From the NCBI GenBank assembly GCA_965248235.1, contig CBDFIU010000005.1, positions 124,001 to 188,000 on the forward strand: a stretch of DNA of 64,000 nucleotides, given 5' to 3'. Origin of the DNA: UBA6623 sp965248235 (GTDB lineage: Bacteria > Acidobacteriota > Terriglobia > Bryobacterales > UBA6623). The position numbers were made by a program, and so were the translations under genes. This document shows, piece after piece, positions 52,757 to 60,474 of the stretch; positions within the stretch are counted from its first letter, which is position 1, and each line of letters opens with the position of its first letter. The notes beneath the pieces are model-generated. The model did not search any database, had not been told where the DNA came from, and worked only from the letters and a program-made list of their open reading frames with translations.

Positions 52757-53002
52757 CCGCCCCCAAACCGAGCCGCGCACGTTAAGGGGCTGTGAAAAAA
52801 TCGGGGACAGTCCGCTTCGCGCCGGATGCGGTTATTGATTCAATGGAATTTATTCGATCGGCGCTTGGGACAGCCCCCATTTTTTCACAGCCCCTTAAGT
52901 AAGCGGTGTGCGATGCCGCTGCCTGGAGCCGCCGGAAGTGATCATTTTAAGGAAGCAACCCCAGGGCCTCTTCTCAATCGTGCGCGGCTCGGTTTGGGGC
53001 GG
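52757..53002. repeat. 109-bp palindromic repeat, copy D, nested in an outer inverted repeat
   Basis: Copy D runs 52786-52894 and is flanked on both sides by TTAA (52782-52785, 52895-52898), a possible target duplication. Outside it a 24-25-bp inverted repeat (arm 52757-52781, CCGCCCCCAAACCGAGCCGC...; arm 52979-53002) encloses the whole. Thus copy D seems inserted into another palindromic repeat. The remainder of the 354-base gap between receptor and selB has no gene. Confidence 0.75.
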
Positions 53003-53041
53003 CGAGAACGGACGCGGGTTCCTTTGCCGAATCCTCGCTCC

Positions 53042-54940
53042 TCACAAAATCACTCGTTCCTTGCCGACGCGGCGGGTCAGTCTTTGGCGGTCGAGGTATT
53101 CGAGTAGGGGAATCGCGTATTTGCGGCTGATGCCGGCTAGGTCCTTGAATGCGGGGACGGTGAGGCGGTCGGATTCCTGCTTTTGCCGAGCCAGCTTGCC
53201 GCGCAGCTCGTCGAGGGCTTCGCTGTGAAAAACGAGCTCGGCGGTCACCTTCACCAAGACGCCCTCTCTCAATAAGCCTTCGAGGATGCGCCGGGCGCGA
53301 GGGCGGTCAACGGGTAATTTTTCGAGCAGTTCGGGCAGGGCCGGCACGGCGAGGCCGGCTTCGTGAAACGCGGCGACAATCTTGTCGCGGGCGGCCGCTT
53401 CTTCTTCCTGTAGGACGACGCGGTGGGTCGCGAGGCGAACGATTTCACCTTCCACGGCGGCCTTGTTGTCACGCGCAAGGCGGGCTAATAGTGCGTCGAG
53501 AAAGAACGGGGGCGCTTCAGGGAACAACGACGTCCGCAACGCCTCCTTGGCGGCCCCGAGCAGCAACGGGTTTTCGCGGTGGAAATCGGCCAAGAAGTCG
53601 AGGGTCCGCGTTGTCGCGGCGCGGAAGTCATCGCGGTGAACGAAGTGCGCCGGGCTTTCATGCGCGCGAATCATACGGCCGGCCTTCTCAAGCGCTCGCG
53701 CCGTTGTTTCCAACTCGTCGTCGAGCCAAGCGGTGCGAGCCGTGATTTCCCTTGCGCCGATGCCGTGGGGGGCGCCCAGTAACACCTCCAGAACCGGCCC
53801 GGGCTCGCCGCCGTCGAGGGCCTCGACGCGCGGCAGCCAATCTTCGTCGACACGATGCTTGGGAGCTTGATTGTCGAGCACGATTCCACCGCCGATCGTG
53901 ATGACGGGTGAGAACCGGCGAATGATAAAGCGGTCGCCGCGCCAGACCGGCAACGGTTCGCGAAAACGCAATTGCGTGTAAGCGCGTTCGCCGGGCTGGA
54001 GCGCCTTCCGCCGATCGAGAAAATAGACGCGGCCTTCCAGCTCCGCCGTGCCGCTGTGGAAATGAACACGCGCGCCGTACTTGAGCGGCTTGGACGAGGG
54101 CAGCAAGTCCAGCGAACAATCGATGCGCCGGGTCGGCTCGAATTTTCCGGCGGCGGTTAACACCATGCCGCGCCCAAGGTGGTTGGCCGCGATGTTCGAA
54201 AGATTGACGGCGGTGCGCTGCCCGGCAACCGCCTCGCGCACGTCCCCGCCGTGGACTTCGAGGCCGCGCACGCGCACACGCTCGCCGGCGGGAAGCACCT
54301 CGACCTCGGAGTCGATCGAGAGGGTTCCTGAAACCAAGGTGCCGGTGACGACAGTCCCGAAACCCTTCATCACAAAGACGCGGTCGATGGGCAGGCGGAA
54401 ATAGTGGCGGCTGTTTTTGGGCTCGGCGTCGAGGGCCAATTCTCGCAATGTATCGCGCAATGGCTCGACGCCCCGCCCCGTCTTCGAGCTGACGGGACAA
54501 ATCGGCGCGCCTTCGAGAAACGACCCGGCGAGGTATTCCTCGGCTTCAAGCTTGACCAATTCGACGAGATCGGGATCGACCAGGTCGGACTTCGTCAAAG
54601 CGACCAAGCCGCGGCGAACGTCGAGCAAGCGGCAGATGTCGAAGTGTTCCCTGGTCTGCGGCATGATCGATTCGTCGGCCGCGATGACGAGCATCAGCAG
54701 ATCGATGCCGCCGACCCCGGCGAGCATGTTTTTGACAAACCGCTCGTGACCGGGAACATCGACAAAGCCGAGTTGCACGCCGTCGGCAATGGGAAGGTGG
54801 GCGAAACCCAAATCGATCGTGATGCCTCGCCGCTTTTCTTCCTCGAGACGATCGGCGTCGATTCCCGTCAATGCCCGCACAAGCGCGGTCTTGCCGTGAT
54901 CGATGTGCCCGGCGGTGCCGACGATGATGTTTTTGGTCAA
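53042..54940 (-). CDS. selB: Selenocysteine-specific translation elongation factor
   Basis: A 632-residue GTPase that delivers selenocysteyl-tRNA to UGA codons. The G domain shows G1 GTAGHIDHGKTALVRALTG, the Ile/Thr switch (EKRRGITIDLGFAHLP), G3 GFVDVPGHERFVKN and G4 ALTKSDLVD. The EF-Tu-like domains follow from about residue 170 (RLPIDRVFVMKGFGTVVTGT). The C-terminal winged-helix region runs from about residue 400 to the end (KDLAGISRKYAIPLLEYLDR). Size is normal for bacterial SelB (about 620-640). No selA, selC or SECIS-bearing gene is evident in the window, so its partners lie elsewhere. Confidence 0.95.
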   Translation of the reverse strand: MTKNIIVGTAGHIDHGKTALVRALTGIDADRLEEEKRRGITIDLGFAHLPIADGVQLGFVDVPGHERFVKNMLAGVGGIDLLMLVIAADESIMPQTREHFDICRLLDVRRGLVALTKSDLVDPDLVELVKLEAEEYLAGSFLEGAPICPVSSKTGRGVEPLRDTLRELALDAEPKNSRHYFRLPIDRVFVMKGFGTVVTGTLVSGTLSIDSEVEVLPAGERVRVRGLEVHGGDVREAVAGQRTAVNLSNIAANHLGRGMVLTAAGKFEPTRRIDCSLDLLPSSKPLKYGARVHFHSGTAELEGRVYFLDRRKALQPGERAYTQLRFREPLPVWRGDRFIIRRFSPVITIGGGIVLDNQAPKHRVDEDWLPRVEALDGGEPGPVLEVLLGAPHGIGAREITARTAWLDDELETTARALEKAGRMIRAHESPAHFVHRDDFRAATTRTLDFLADFHRENPLLLGAAKEALRTSLFPEAPPFFLDALLARLARDNKAAVEGEIVRLATHRVVLQEEEAAARDKIVAAFHEAGLAVPALPELLEKLPVDRPRARRILEGLLREGVLVKVTAELVFHSEALDELRGKLARQKQESDRLTVPAFKDLAGISRKYAIPLLEYLDRQRLTRRVGKERVIL

Positions 54941-54966
54941 GGGCTCAACCTACGCCGCGTTACTCA

Positions 54967-55073
54967 GGGGCTGTGAAAAATGGGGGACAGTCCACTTCGC
55001 GCCGGATGCGATTAGTGATTCATTGGAACTTATTCGGTTGGCGCTCGGTACAGTCCCCATTATTCACAGCCCC
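54967..55073. repeat. 109-bp palindromic repeat, copy E
   Basis: GGGGCTGTGAAAAATGGGGG to CACAGCCCC, with TCA directly flanking both ends, a possible 3-base duplication. Its interior is closest to copy D (CGCCGGATGCG...). It fills almost all of the 150-base gap between selB and the next minus-strand gene. Confidence 0.85.
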
Positions 55074-55090
55074 TCATCCGCTGACGGGGG

Positions 55091-56269
55091 TTACTCGCAT
55101 TCCCGAGCCAGATCCCAAGCCTTCGCGGCGGTTTCGGGAACGCGCGCGCCGAGTTCGATGCCGGAAGCGGAAGCGGCGTTGCCGTCCAAGGCTCTCTTGT
55201 AGACCCCTTGGGCGATCGAAGCGGAACGAAACAGCGAAAAGGCCAGGTAGAAATTCCAGCGCTCGATTTTCGTCCCGGTTCGGCGGCAATAAGCCGCGAC
55301 GTACTCTTGCTCGGAGGGAATTCCCAAAGTGCGCTTTTCCGGCGTCAAGCCGCCCGACGCCCCCAGCGACAAATGATAGGGCAAGCAGTTGTAAGCCAGG
55401 TCGGCGAGCGGGTGTCCCAGCGTTGACAGCTCCCAGTCGAGCACCGCCAAGATCTCGGGCTCGGTGGGATGAAAGATCATGTTCTCGAGCCGAAAGTCGC
55501 CGTGCACGACGGTGACTTCGTCGCCGGCGGGAATGTTCTCGGGCAGCCATTCCATCAAGCGGTCGACCGGCTCGATCTTTTCCGTCTCGGCGGCAACGTA
55601 ATTGCGGCTCCAGCGGCTGATTTGACGCGCGAAATAGTTGCCGGGCTTGCCATAGTCGGCCAGGCCCAAGGCCTCGAAATCCGCCGTGTGGACTTTCGCC
55701 AGACAGGCGTTCATGGCGTTGTAGACGATGCCGCGCTCCTCGGGCGTCATCTCGGGCAAGCCGGGATCGCGCAGCACTCGCCCGGCGACGTACTCCATCA
55801 CATAGAAGGCCGTGCCGATGATCGACTCGTCTTCGCATAACAGATGGGTATGCGGAACCGGAACGCCGACCGTGCCGAGCGCCTTCATCACGCGGTATTC
55901 GCGGTCGACGGCGTGGGCGCGAGGCAGCAGCTTCCCGGGAGGCTTCTTGCGAACGACATACTTACGCTGCTCGGTCGAAACCGTGAAGGTCGGGTTGGAT
56001 TGCCCGCCGGAAAACTGACGAACTTGGGCGGGGCCGTGAAAGTCCTCGATGTTGCTTTCCAAATAGTCGAACAAAGCCCGCTCATCGAAAACGTGCGCGG
56101 GGCGAACCGGGATGGTTTCAGGCGGCTGAGACACGGGCGCTTCCGATGGCTTGACGTGGGCGACGAAGTTCGATTCGCTGAATGCTTCGTTACCCGAGGA
56201 CCCATTATCCCAATTGGCCGACCAAGCAACCCGGCAGGTCGCGGTCGCCCTTGAGCAATGAACCGGCAC
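55091..56269 (-). CDS. Aminoglycoside phosphotransferase-fold kinase (acyl-CoA-dehydrogenase-linked type)
   Basis: A protein-kinase-like phosphotransferase of the APH family as fused or adjacent to FadE-type dehydrogenases. Recognisable sequence starts at about PVRPAHVFDERALFDYLESN, followed by QFSGGQSNPTFTV (P-loop-like), VVRKKPPGKLLPRAHAVDRE, VVHGDFRLENMIFHP (catalytic HGDFRxxN) and ILAVLDWELSTLGHPLADLA (metal-binding DWE). GTG 56269 is a tentative start; no better codon exists nearer, and the frame stays open to 56407. The upstream side faces a divergent broken membrane gene. The phosphorylated substrate is not known. Confidence 0.8.
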   Translation of the reverse strand: MPVHCSRATATCRVAWSANWDNGSSGNEAFSESNFVAHVKPSEAPVSQPPETIPVRPAHVFDERALFDYLESNIEDFHGPAQVRQFSGGQSNPTFTVSTEQRKYVVRKKPPGKLLPRAHAVDREYRVMKALGTVGVPVPHTHLLCEDESIIGTAFYVMEYVAGRVLRDPGLPEMTPEERGIVYNAMNACLAKVHTADFEALGLADYGKPGNYFARQISRWSRNYVAAETEKIEPVDRLMEWLPENIPAGDEVTVVHGDFRLENMIFHPTEPEILAVLDWELSTLGHPLADLAYNCLPYHLSLGASGGLTPEKRTLGIPSEQEYVAAYCRRTGTKIERWNFYLAFSLFRSASIAQGVYKRALDGNAASASGIELGARVPETAAKAWDLARECE

Positions 56270-56277
56270 GGAGTTCT

Positions 56278-57115
56278 GTGGTACAGTTTGCGAAGCCAGG
56301 AGGCCGGATCGGAACCCACAAAGATCCGCGAGGTTTGCCCACCCATCTGCCAATCCATTTTGACTCGGCTCCGCTTGGCAACGCGGGTTCAATCGTCTCG
56401 AGATCAATCAGGGAATTCGCCGACAACATCGGCACGATCGCCAAGATAACCCCTTGTTGTGTTCGCGCCCATCGAAGTTGTCAAGAACTGGGCCTTTTAC
56501 AGCTTGGGGGCCGAGGAAGACATTGCGCGGATCATCCGCACGGATATGTTATTGGAAGCGGTTTTCGGCTCGCTCGTCGTCCCGGCATTGATCCACGCCC
56601 TGGTCAAGCGTCGCCAAAGCGGCGAACAACCGGGAGTCGGTGAGTCTTTCCGCTGGGGTTACCGTCAGTGGGGTAGGACTTTCGGGAACCGCTGGCTCGC
56701 CGGCATGGCCACGTTGGGCGGAACCTTCCTGTTTGTCATTCCTGGAATCGTATTCTGGATTTGGTTTTCGCTCATCGAGCCTGTTGTCGCAATCGAAGCC
56801 GACAATCAGCCGAAGGCGCTCACCCGTAGCCGCTCCCTAACCGAAGGGAGTCGGTGGGCAATTCTCTTCTCGTTTGTGCTGATGGGGCTGCTGTTTGCCG
56901 TTTTCGCGGTGCTGTCAGGGGTTCCGTTCGTGTTCGTCGATAATTGGATGATTTCCGCTTTCATCGACTGCGGGCTGGATGTTGGTCATCGAGCCTTTGT
57001 GGTGATGACACTGGTCATCTATCTGTCCGTCTCCCGAGACAAACCACTTCGTAGCGACGCCGGCGCGAATCCGCTCGGAATAAGCGAACGGACAGCAGCG
57101 GCGAACGACTCTTGA
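56278..57115 (+). pseudogene. Membrane protein, frameshifted near its N-terminus
   Basis: The downstream frame (56459-57115, 218 aa) has helices MLLEAVFGSLVVPALIHALV, FLFVIPGIVFWIWFSLIEPV and AILFSFVLMGLLFAVFAVLS and the conserved RSRSLTEGSRW motif. Its expected N-terminus, GSIVSRSIREFADNIGTIAK, lies upstream in another frame. Removing one C from CCCC at 56450-56453 joins them as ITLVVFAPIE. A stop (TAA at 56447) blocks the downstream frame itself. The start codon is uncertain (GTG 56278 given). The family is an integral membrane protein of unknown role. Confidence 0.6.
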
Positions 57116-57139
57116 TTTGATACCGAAGCCGGTCGATTT

Positions 57140-58078
57140 CTACGAACCCAGCGCCGGGCCCAGTTGCTCGGCGATTTCCGTTAGCGCCTTCTTCGCGCCG
57201 GGAAGCGCGCCGGTCATGTTGGCGAACCCGTGGATCGTGTCGGCGTAGCACGTATAGTCCACGGCGACGCCGGCTTGTTCGAGACGACGAGCATAGGTCG
57301 CGCCTTCGTCGCGCAAGGGGTCGAACCCGGCCGTGATGATTTGTGCCGCCGGCAAGCCGCTTAGGTCTTCGACTTCCAACGGTGAAACGCGAGGATCCGC
57401 GGCGTCTCCGGGGCCGGTCAGGTAATGATCGCGAAACCATTCCATGCCGGCTTTCTCCAGGAAATATCCCTTGGCGAATTCCGTGTAGGAAGGCGTATCG
57501 AGAGAAGCGACGGTTGTGATGGGGTAGATCAAAAGCTGAAGGTGGATCGCCGGGCCTCGCCGGTTGCGCGCCGACAGCGCCACCACGGCGGCGAGGTTGC
57601 CGCCCGCGTTGTCTCCGCCCACGGCCAAGCGTTCGGGGTCGGCTCCCAGCCCGGCCGCGTTTGCGCCGGCCCATTCCACGGCGGCATAACTGTCGTCGAA
57701 CGCGGCCGGGAATTTATGTTCCGGGGCGAGGCGATAACCGACCGAAACCGTCACGCATTGCGCGCCCGCGCACAAGGTACGGCAAGCGTTGTCGTGGGTA
57801 TCCAAATCACAGACGACCCAGCCGCCGCCGTGGTAGTACACCAAGAGCGGAAACGGTCCTTCGCCCGGGGGACGATACACGCGAATCGAGATTTCCCCCG
57901 CCGGTCCCGGGAACGACGCATTTTCGACGGCGGCGACGGGCACCGGGTCGCCACGCAGCTCGACGAGTGCTTGTGCGTTAGCGCGTGCTTCGTCAGGGGT
58001 CAGAGTGTTCAATGGCGGTCGGCCTGCTCGCGCGAATTGTTCGAGCAGGCGGACGACATCGGGATCGAGTTGATTCAT
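57140..58078 (-). CDS. HSL-type alpha/beta hydrolase with a substituted nucleophile
   Basis: A 312-residue hormone-sensitive-lipase-type hydrolase. I start it at ATG 58078 (MNQLDPDVVRLLEQF), a family-like opening; 58126 is possible. The oxyanion motif H83-GGGW (LLVYYHGGGWVVCDL), DPLRDEG and HGFANM are all as expected. The nucleophile elbow, normally GDSAGGN, reads G-D-N157-A-G-G-N. The codon is AAC; a single change from AGC would account for it. The enzyme may thus be inactive, a pseudoenzyme, or use another mechanism. It is convergent with the broken membrane gene. Confidence 0.9.
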   Translation of the reverse strand: MNQLDPDVVRLLEQFARAGRPPLNTLTPDEARANAQALVELRGDPVPVAAVENASFPGPAGEISIRVYRPPGEGPFPLLVYYHGGGWVVCDLDTHDNACRTLCAGAQCVTVSVGYRLAPEHKFPAAFDDSYAAVEWAGANAAGLGADPERLAVGGDNAGGNLAAVVALSARNRRGPAIHLQLLIYPITTVASLDTPSYTEFAKGYFLEKAGMEWFRDHYLTGPGDAADPRVSPLEVEDLSGLPAAQIITAGFDPLRDEGATYARRLEQAGVAVDYTCYADTIHGFANMTGALPGAKKALTEIAEQLGPALGS

Positions 58079-58208
58079 GGTCTCGGCGGGGGCGGCCCCA
58101 ATTTCATATCCGCGGGCAAAGTTCATGAACCAGATTCAGAGTCCCGAGCGCAAGCGACGGGCCGCGGGCGGTGAACCGCCATACGCTCCGAGGCCGCGTC
58201 TAATCGAA

Positions 58209-59243
58209 TCAACGATACTGGCGGTGATAGCCCTTCACCTTGAGCGGAATCCGGTAGAGACTCGTATCGACGGTGATGTAAAGAACGTGGGCTTCCTTTC
58301 CCTTGCCGAATTCAACGTTGCTCGGCAGACCCTCTCCCATGTCGCCCGCGGGCTGTCCGGCGGGCCCGGTTGGGATATAAGCCACCTTCTTTCCCTGGGG
58401 ATTGACGACCATCACGCCGGGCCGGCGGGGCGTACGAATCGTTAAGTAGAGATTGCCGCGTTTGTCGATCGTCATACCGTCGCTGCCGGCCTCTTCCCCG
58501 AAGTCGATCAGTATGCTTCCCGGTCCCTTGACGAGCCCGTCGGCGTCTAGGGGGAAGGCATGGATTCGCATGATCTTCTTGCCTTTGCCTTCGGTGTCGT
58601 TGTCGTGGTCGGCGACGTAGAGGGTCGAGCCGTCGGGGCTGAGCGCCACGCCGTTGGGCTTGCTGACCTCGCGGGTGATCTCGACCACCTTGCCGGCGTC
58701 GTCGACACGATAAACCGAACGGTGGTCGAGCTCCAAAGGCTCGTGGCCGAGGTAGCGCGGGTCGCTGAAATAGACGCGCCCCTTGTCGTCGAGGCAAACG
58801 TCATTCGGGGCGTTGAAGCGCTTCCCCTCGAAGCGGTCGGCGAGAACGGTTTGGCGGCCGGTCGCTATATCCCAACTCGCGATACGACGCAATCCGTAAT
58901 CGGCGCCCTGCGCACCGACGAGGTTGCCGGCGGCGTTAAAGATCAAGCCGTTCACCTTACCGCTGTCGTCGGAGAAGACGGTCGTCTTGCCGCTCGCCGG
59001 GTCGAAACGCTGGATCATTCCCTTGTTGGTCTCCGGCAGGATATCGGAGAAATAGATGCTGCCGTCGGGGGCGACCGCCGGACCTTCGGTGAGCCCGCCC
59101 TCGACATCGACCTCGCGCGTGAACAACAGCTCGAGCCGCGCGTCGGCCGAGACGATCGTGTCGCCGGAAGGCGGTGGAACGTCAGCCGCCGAAACCGGCG
59201 CGATCAAGCAAATGGTTACGAAGAGAATCGATACGAACGGCAT
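58209..59243 (-). CDS. SMP-30/gluconolactonase-family protein, secreted
   Basis: A 344-residue beta-propeller protein. A signal peptide (MPFVSILFVTICLIAPVSA) is followed by the SMP-30 repeats: EGPAVAPDGSIYFSDI (metal-type Glu), NGLIFNAAGNLVGA, APNDVCLDDKGRVYFSDPR (Asn-Asp pair) and GVALSPDGSTLYVADHDNDT (Asp). Lactone hydrolysis by a divalent-metal propeller is the family activity; the physiological lactone is not visible. The location near two Gfo/Idh/MocA genes and a hydrolase suits sugar-acid catabolism. Confidence 0.9.
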   Translation of the reverse strand: MPFVSILFVTICLIAPVSAADVPPPSGDTIVSADARLELLFTREVDVEGGLTEGPAVAPDGSIYFSDILPETNKGMIQRFDPASGKTTVFSDDSGKVNGLIFNAAGNLVGAQGADYGLRRIASWDIATGRQTVLADRFEGKRFNAPNDVCLDDKGRVYFSDPRYLGHEPLELDHRSVYRVDDAGKVVEITREVSKPNGVALSPDGSTLYVADHDNDTEGKGKKIMRIHAFPLDADGLVKGPGSILIDFGEEAGSDGMTIDKRGNLYLTIRTPRRPGVMVVNPQGKKVAYIPTGPAGQPAGDMGEGLPSNVEFGKGKEAHVLYITVDTSLYRIPLKVKGYHRQYR

Positions 59244-59272
59244 GGGGAAACTCCTTACTCCGACCTACAACG

Positions 59273-60385
59273 CTACCACCGCTCAAGCGGGTGCGCGCGA
59301 TTCTTGAGCGGCAACTCGACGCGCCCGCCCGTCTTCTGCGACTCGTGGATCCCTAGGATCATCTCGATAGCCCAGCGGGCGTCGTGGGCGCCGGCAACGG
59401 GCTTGCGGTCGTCCTTGACGGCATCGAACAGATCCTGAACCATCAGTGCGTTTGAAAGCATGCGATCCTCGGCGGGCAAGTCGGCATGAGGCGCGCCCTC
59501 GATCGGCTCCCAGGCGCGTTTCTTGCTCGGTATCCAGCGATGGGTTCGCAGGATACGGGGCTGCCCCTTGGGATAGGTTTGATTCGGCAAGTCAATAATG
59601 CCGCGGCTACCGTAGATGCGCGTACCCCAGCGGCTTGACCCCTTGTGGTCGCTCGCCTTCGAGCCGAAGTAAGCATGCACGCCGTTGTCGAAGGCAAACA
59701 TGGCGGCGATTTCGTTGCCGCCGACAGGGCCGACCGGTTCCGTGGGTTCGCGAACGTCCCCAGCGGTGAGGTCGTTTCCGTCGTGGGTGACATGGGCAAA
59801 AACCCAGTGCGGGTCGCCGAGGAACATGCGCGACAGATCGAACAGGTGGGTTCCGAGAACCATCAGGTCTTCGCCGCCGGCACGGTGGTCTTCTTTCCCG
59901 CGCAGGCGGACTTCTTGGATCGTGCCGATCTCACCGGCGTCGAGCAGTTCCTTGACACGAACGGCGTAAGGCGACATCCGCATCTGGTGAGCGGTCTGGA
60001 CCTTGACGTTGTTTTTCTCGATGGCGGCGATCATGCGATCGGCCTCCTCGAGATTTCGCGCGAAGGGTTTTTCGAGATAAATGTGCGCGCCGGCTTCGGC
60101 GACAGCGGTTACCATCTCGACCCGCTGATCGAGCCAGCGCGGCCCGATACTGACGTAGTCGGGCTTCTCGCGGTCAAGCATTTCGCGGTAATCGCGATAG
60201 GCGCGCTTGGCGCCGGTTCGCTGTTGCGCCGCGGCGCGGCCGGCGTCGTCGGGGTCGGCCACGGCCACGATTTCCACCGAGTCGAAAACCGTCCAAACGG
60301 TATCGAGCCCATGGCCGTACTCTCCGTGACCGCTGTGGCCGATAACAGCGGCCCGCGATTTGGATTGATCGTTGGCGGTTGCCAT
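59273..60385 (-). CDS. Gfo/Idh/MocA-family oxidoreductase, second gene
   Basis: A 370-residue oxidoreductase. It starts MATANDQSKSRAAVIGHSGH, where the Rossmann glycines read GHSGHGEYGHG, an unusual spacing. The EKP motif is IYLEKPFARNLEEADRMIA. The C-terminal domain contains VLGTHLFDLSRMFLGDPHWV with the typical His. A twin of the 33620 gene only in fold: overall sequence differs. It lies 30 bases from the SMP-30 gene and may be in one transcript with it. Substrate unknown. Confidence 0.9.
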   Translation of the reverse strand: MATANDQSKSRAAVIGHSGHGEYGHGLDTVWTVFDSVEIVAVADPDDAGRAAAQQRTGAKRAYRDYREMLDREKPDYVSIGPRWLDQRVEMVTAVAEAGAHIYLEKPFARNLEEADRMIAAIEKNNVKVQTAHQMRMSPYAVRVKELLDAGEIGTIQEVRLRGKEDHRAGGEDLMVLGTHLFDLSRMFLGDPHWVFAHVTHDGNDLTAGDVREPTEPVGPVGGNEIAAMFAFDNGVHAYFGSKASDHKGSSRWGTRIYGSRGIIDLPNQTYPKGQPRILRTHRWIPSKKRAWEPIEGAPHADLPAEDRMLSNALMVQDLFDAVKDDRKPVAGAHDARWAIEMILGIHESQKTGGRVELPLKNRAHPLERW

Positions 60386-60474
60386 GGTTGCTCCTTCAAA
60401 AGCCGGCTAGGGTTGTTGTAGCATAGTCGGCCTGCTCGTTTCGCGATACGTCGGTCAAAGGGGGTCAACGGGCA

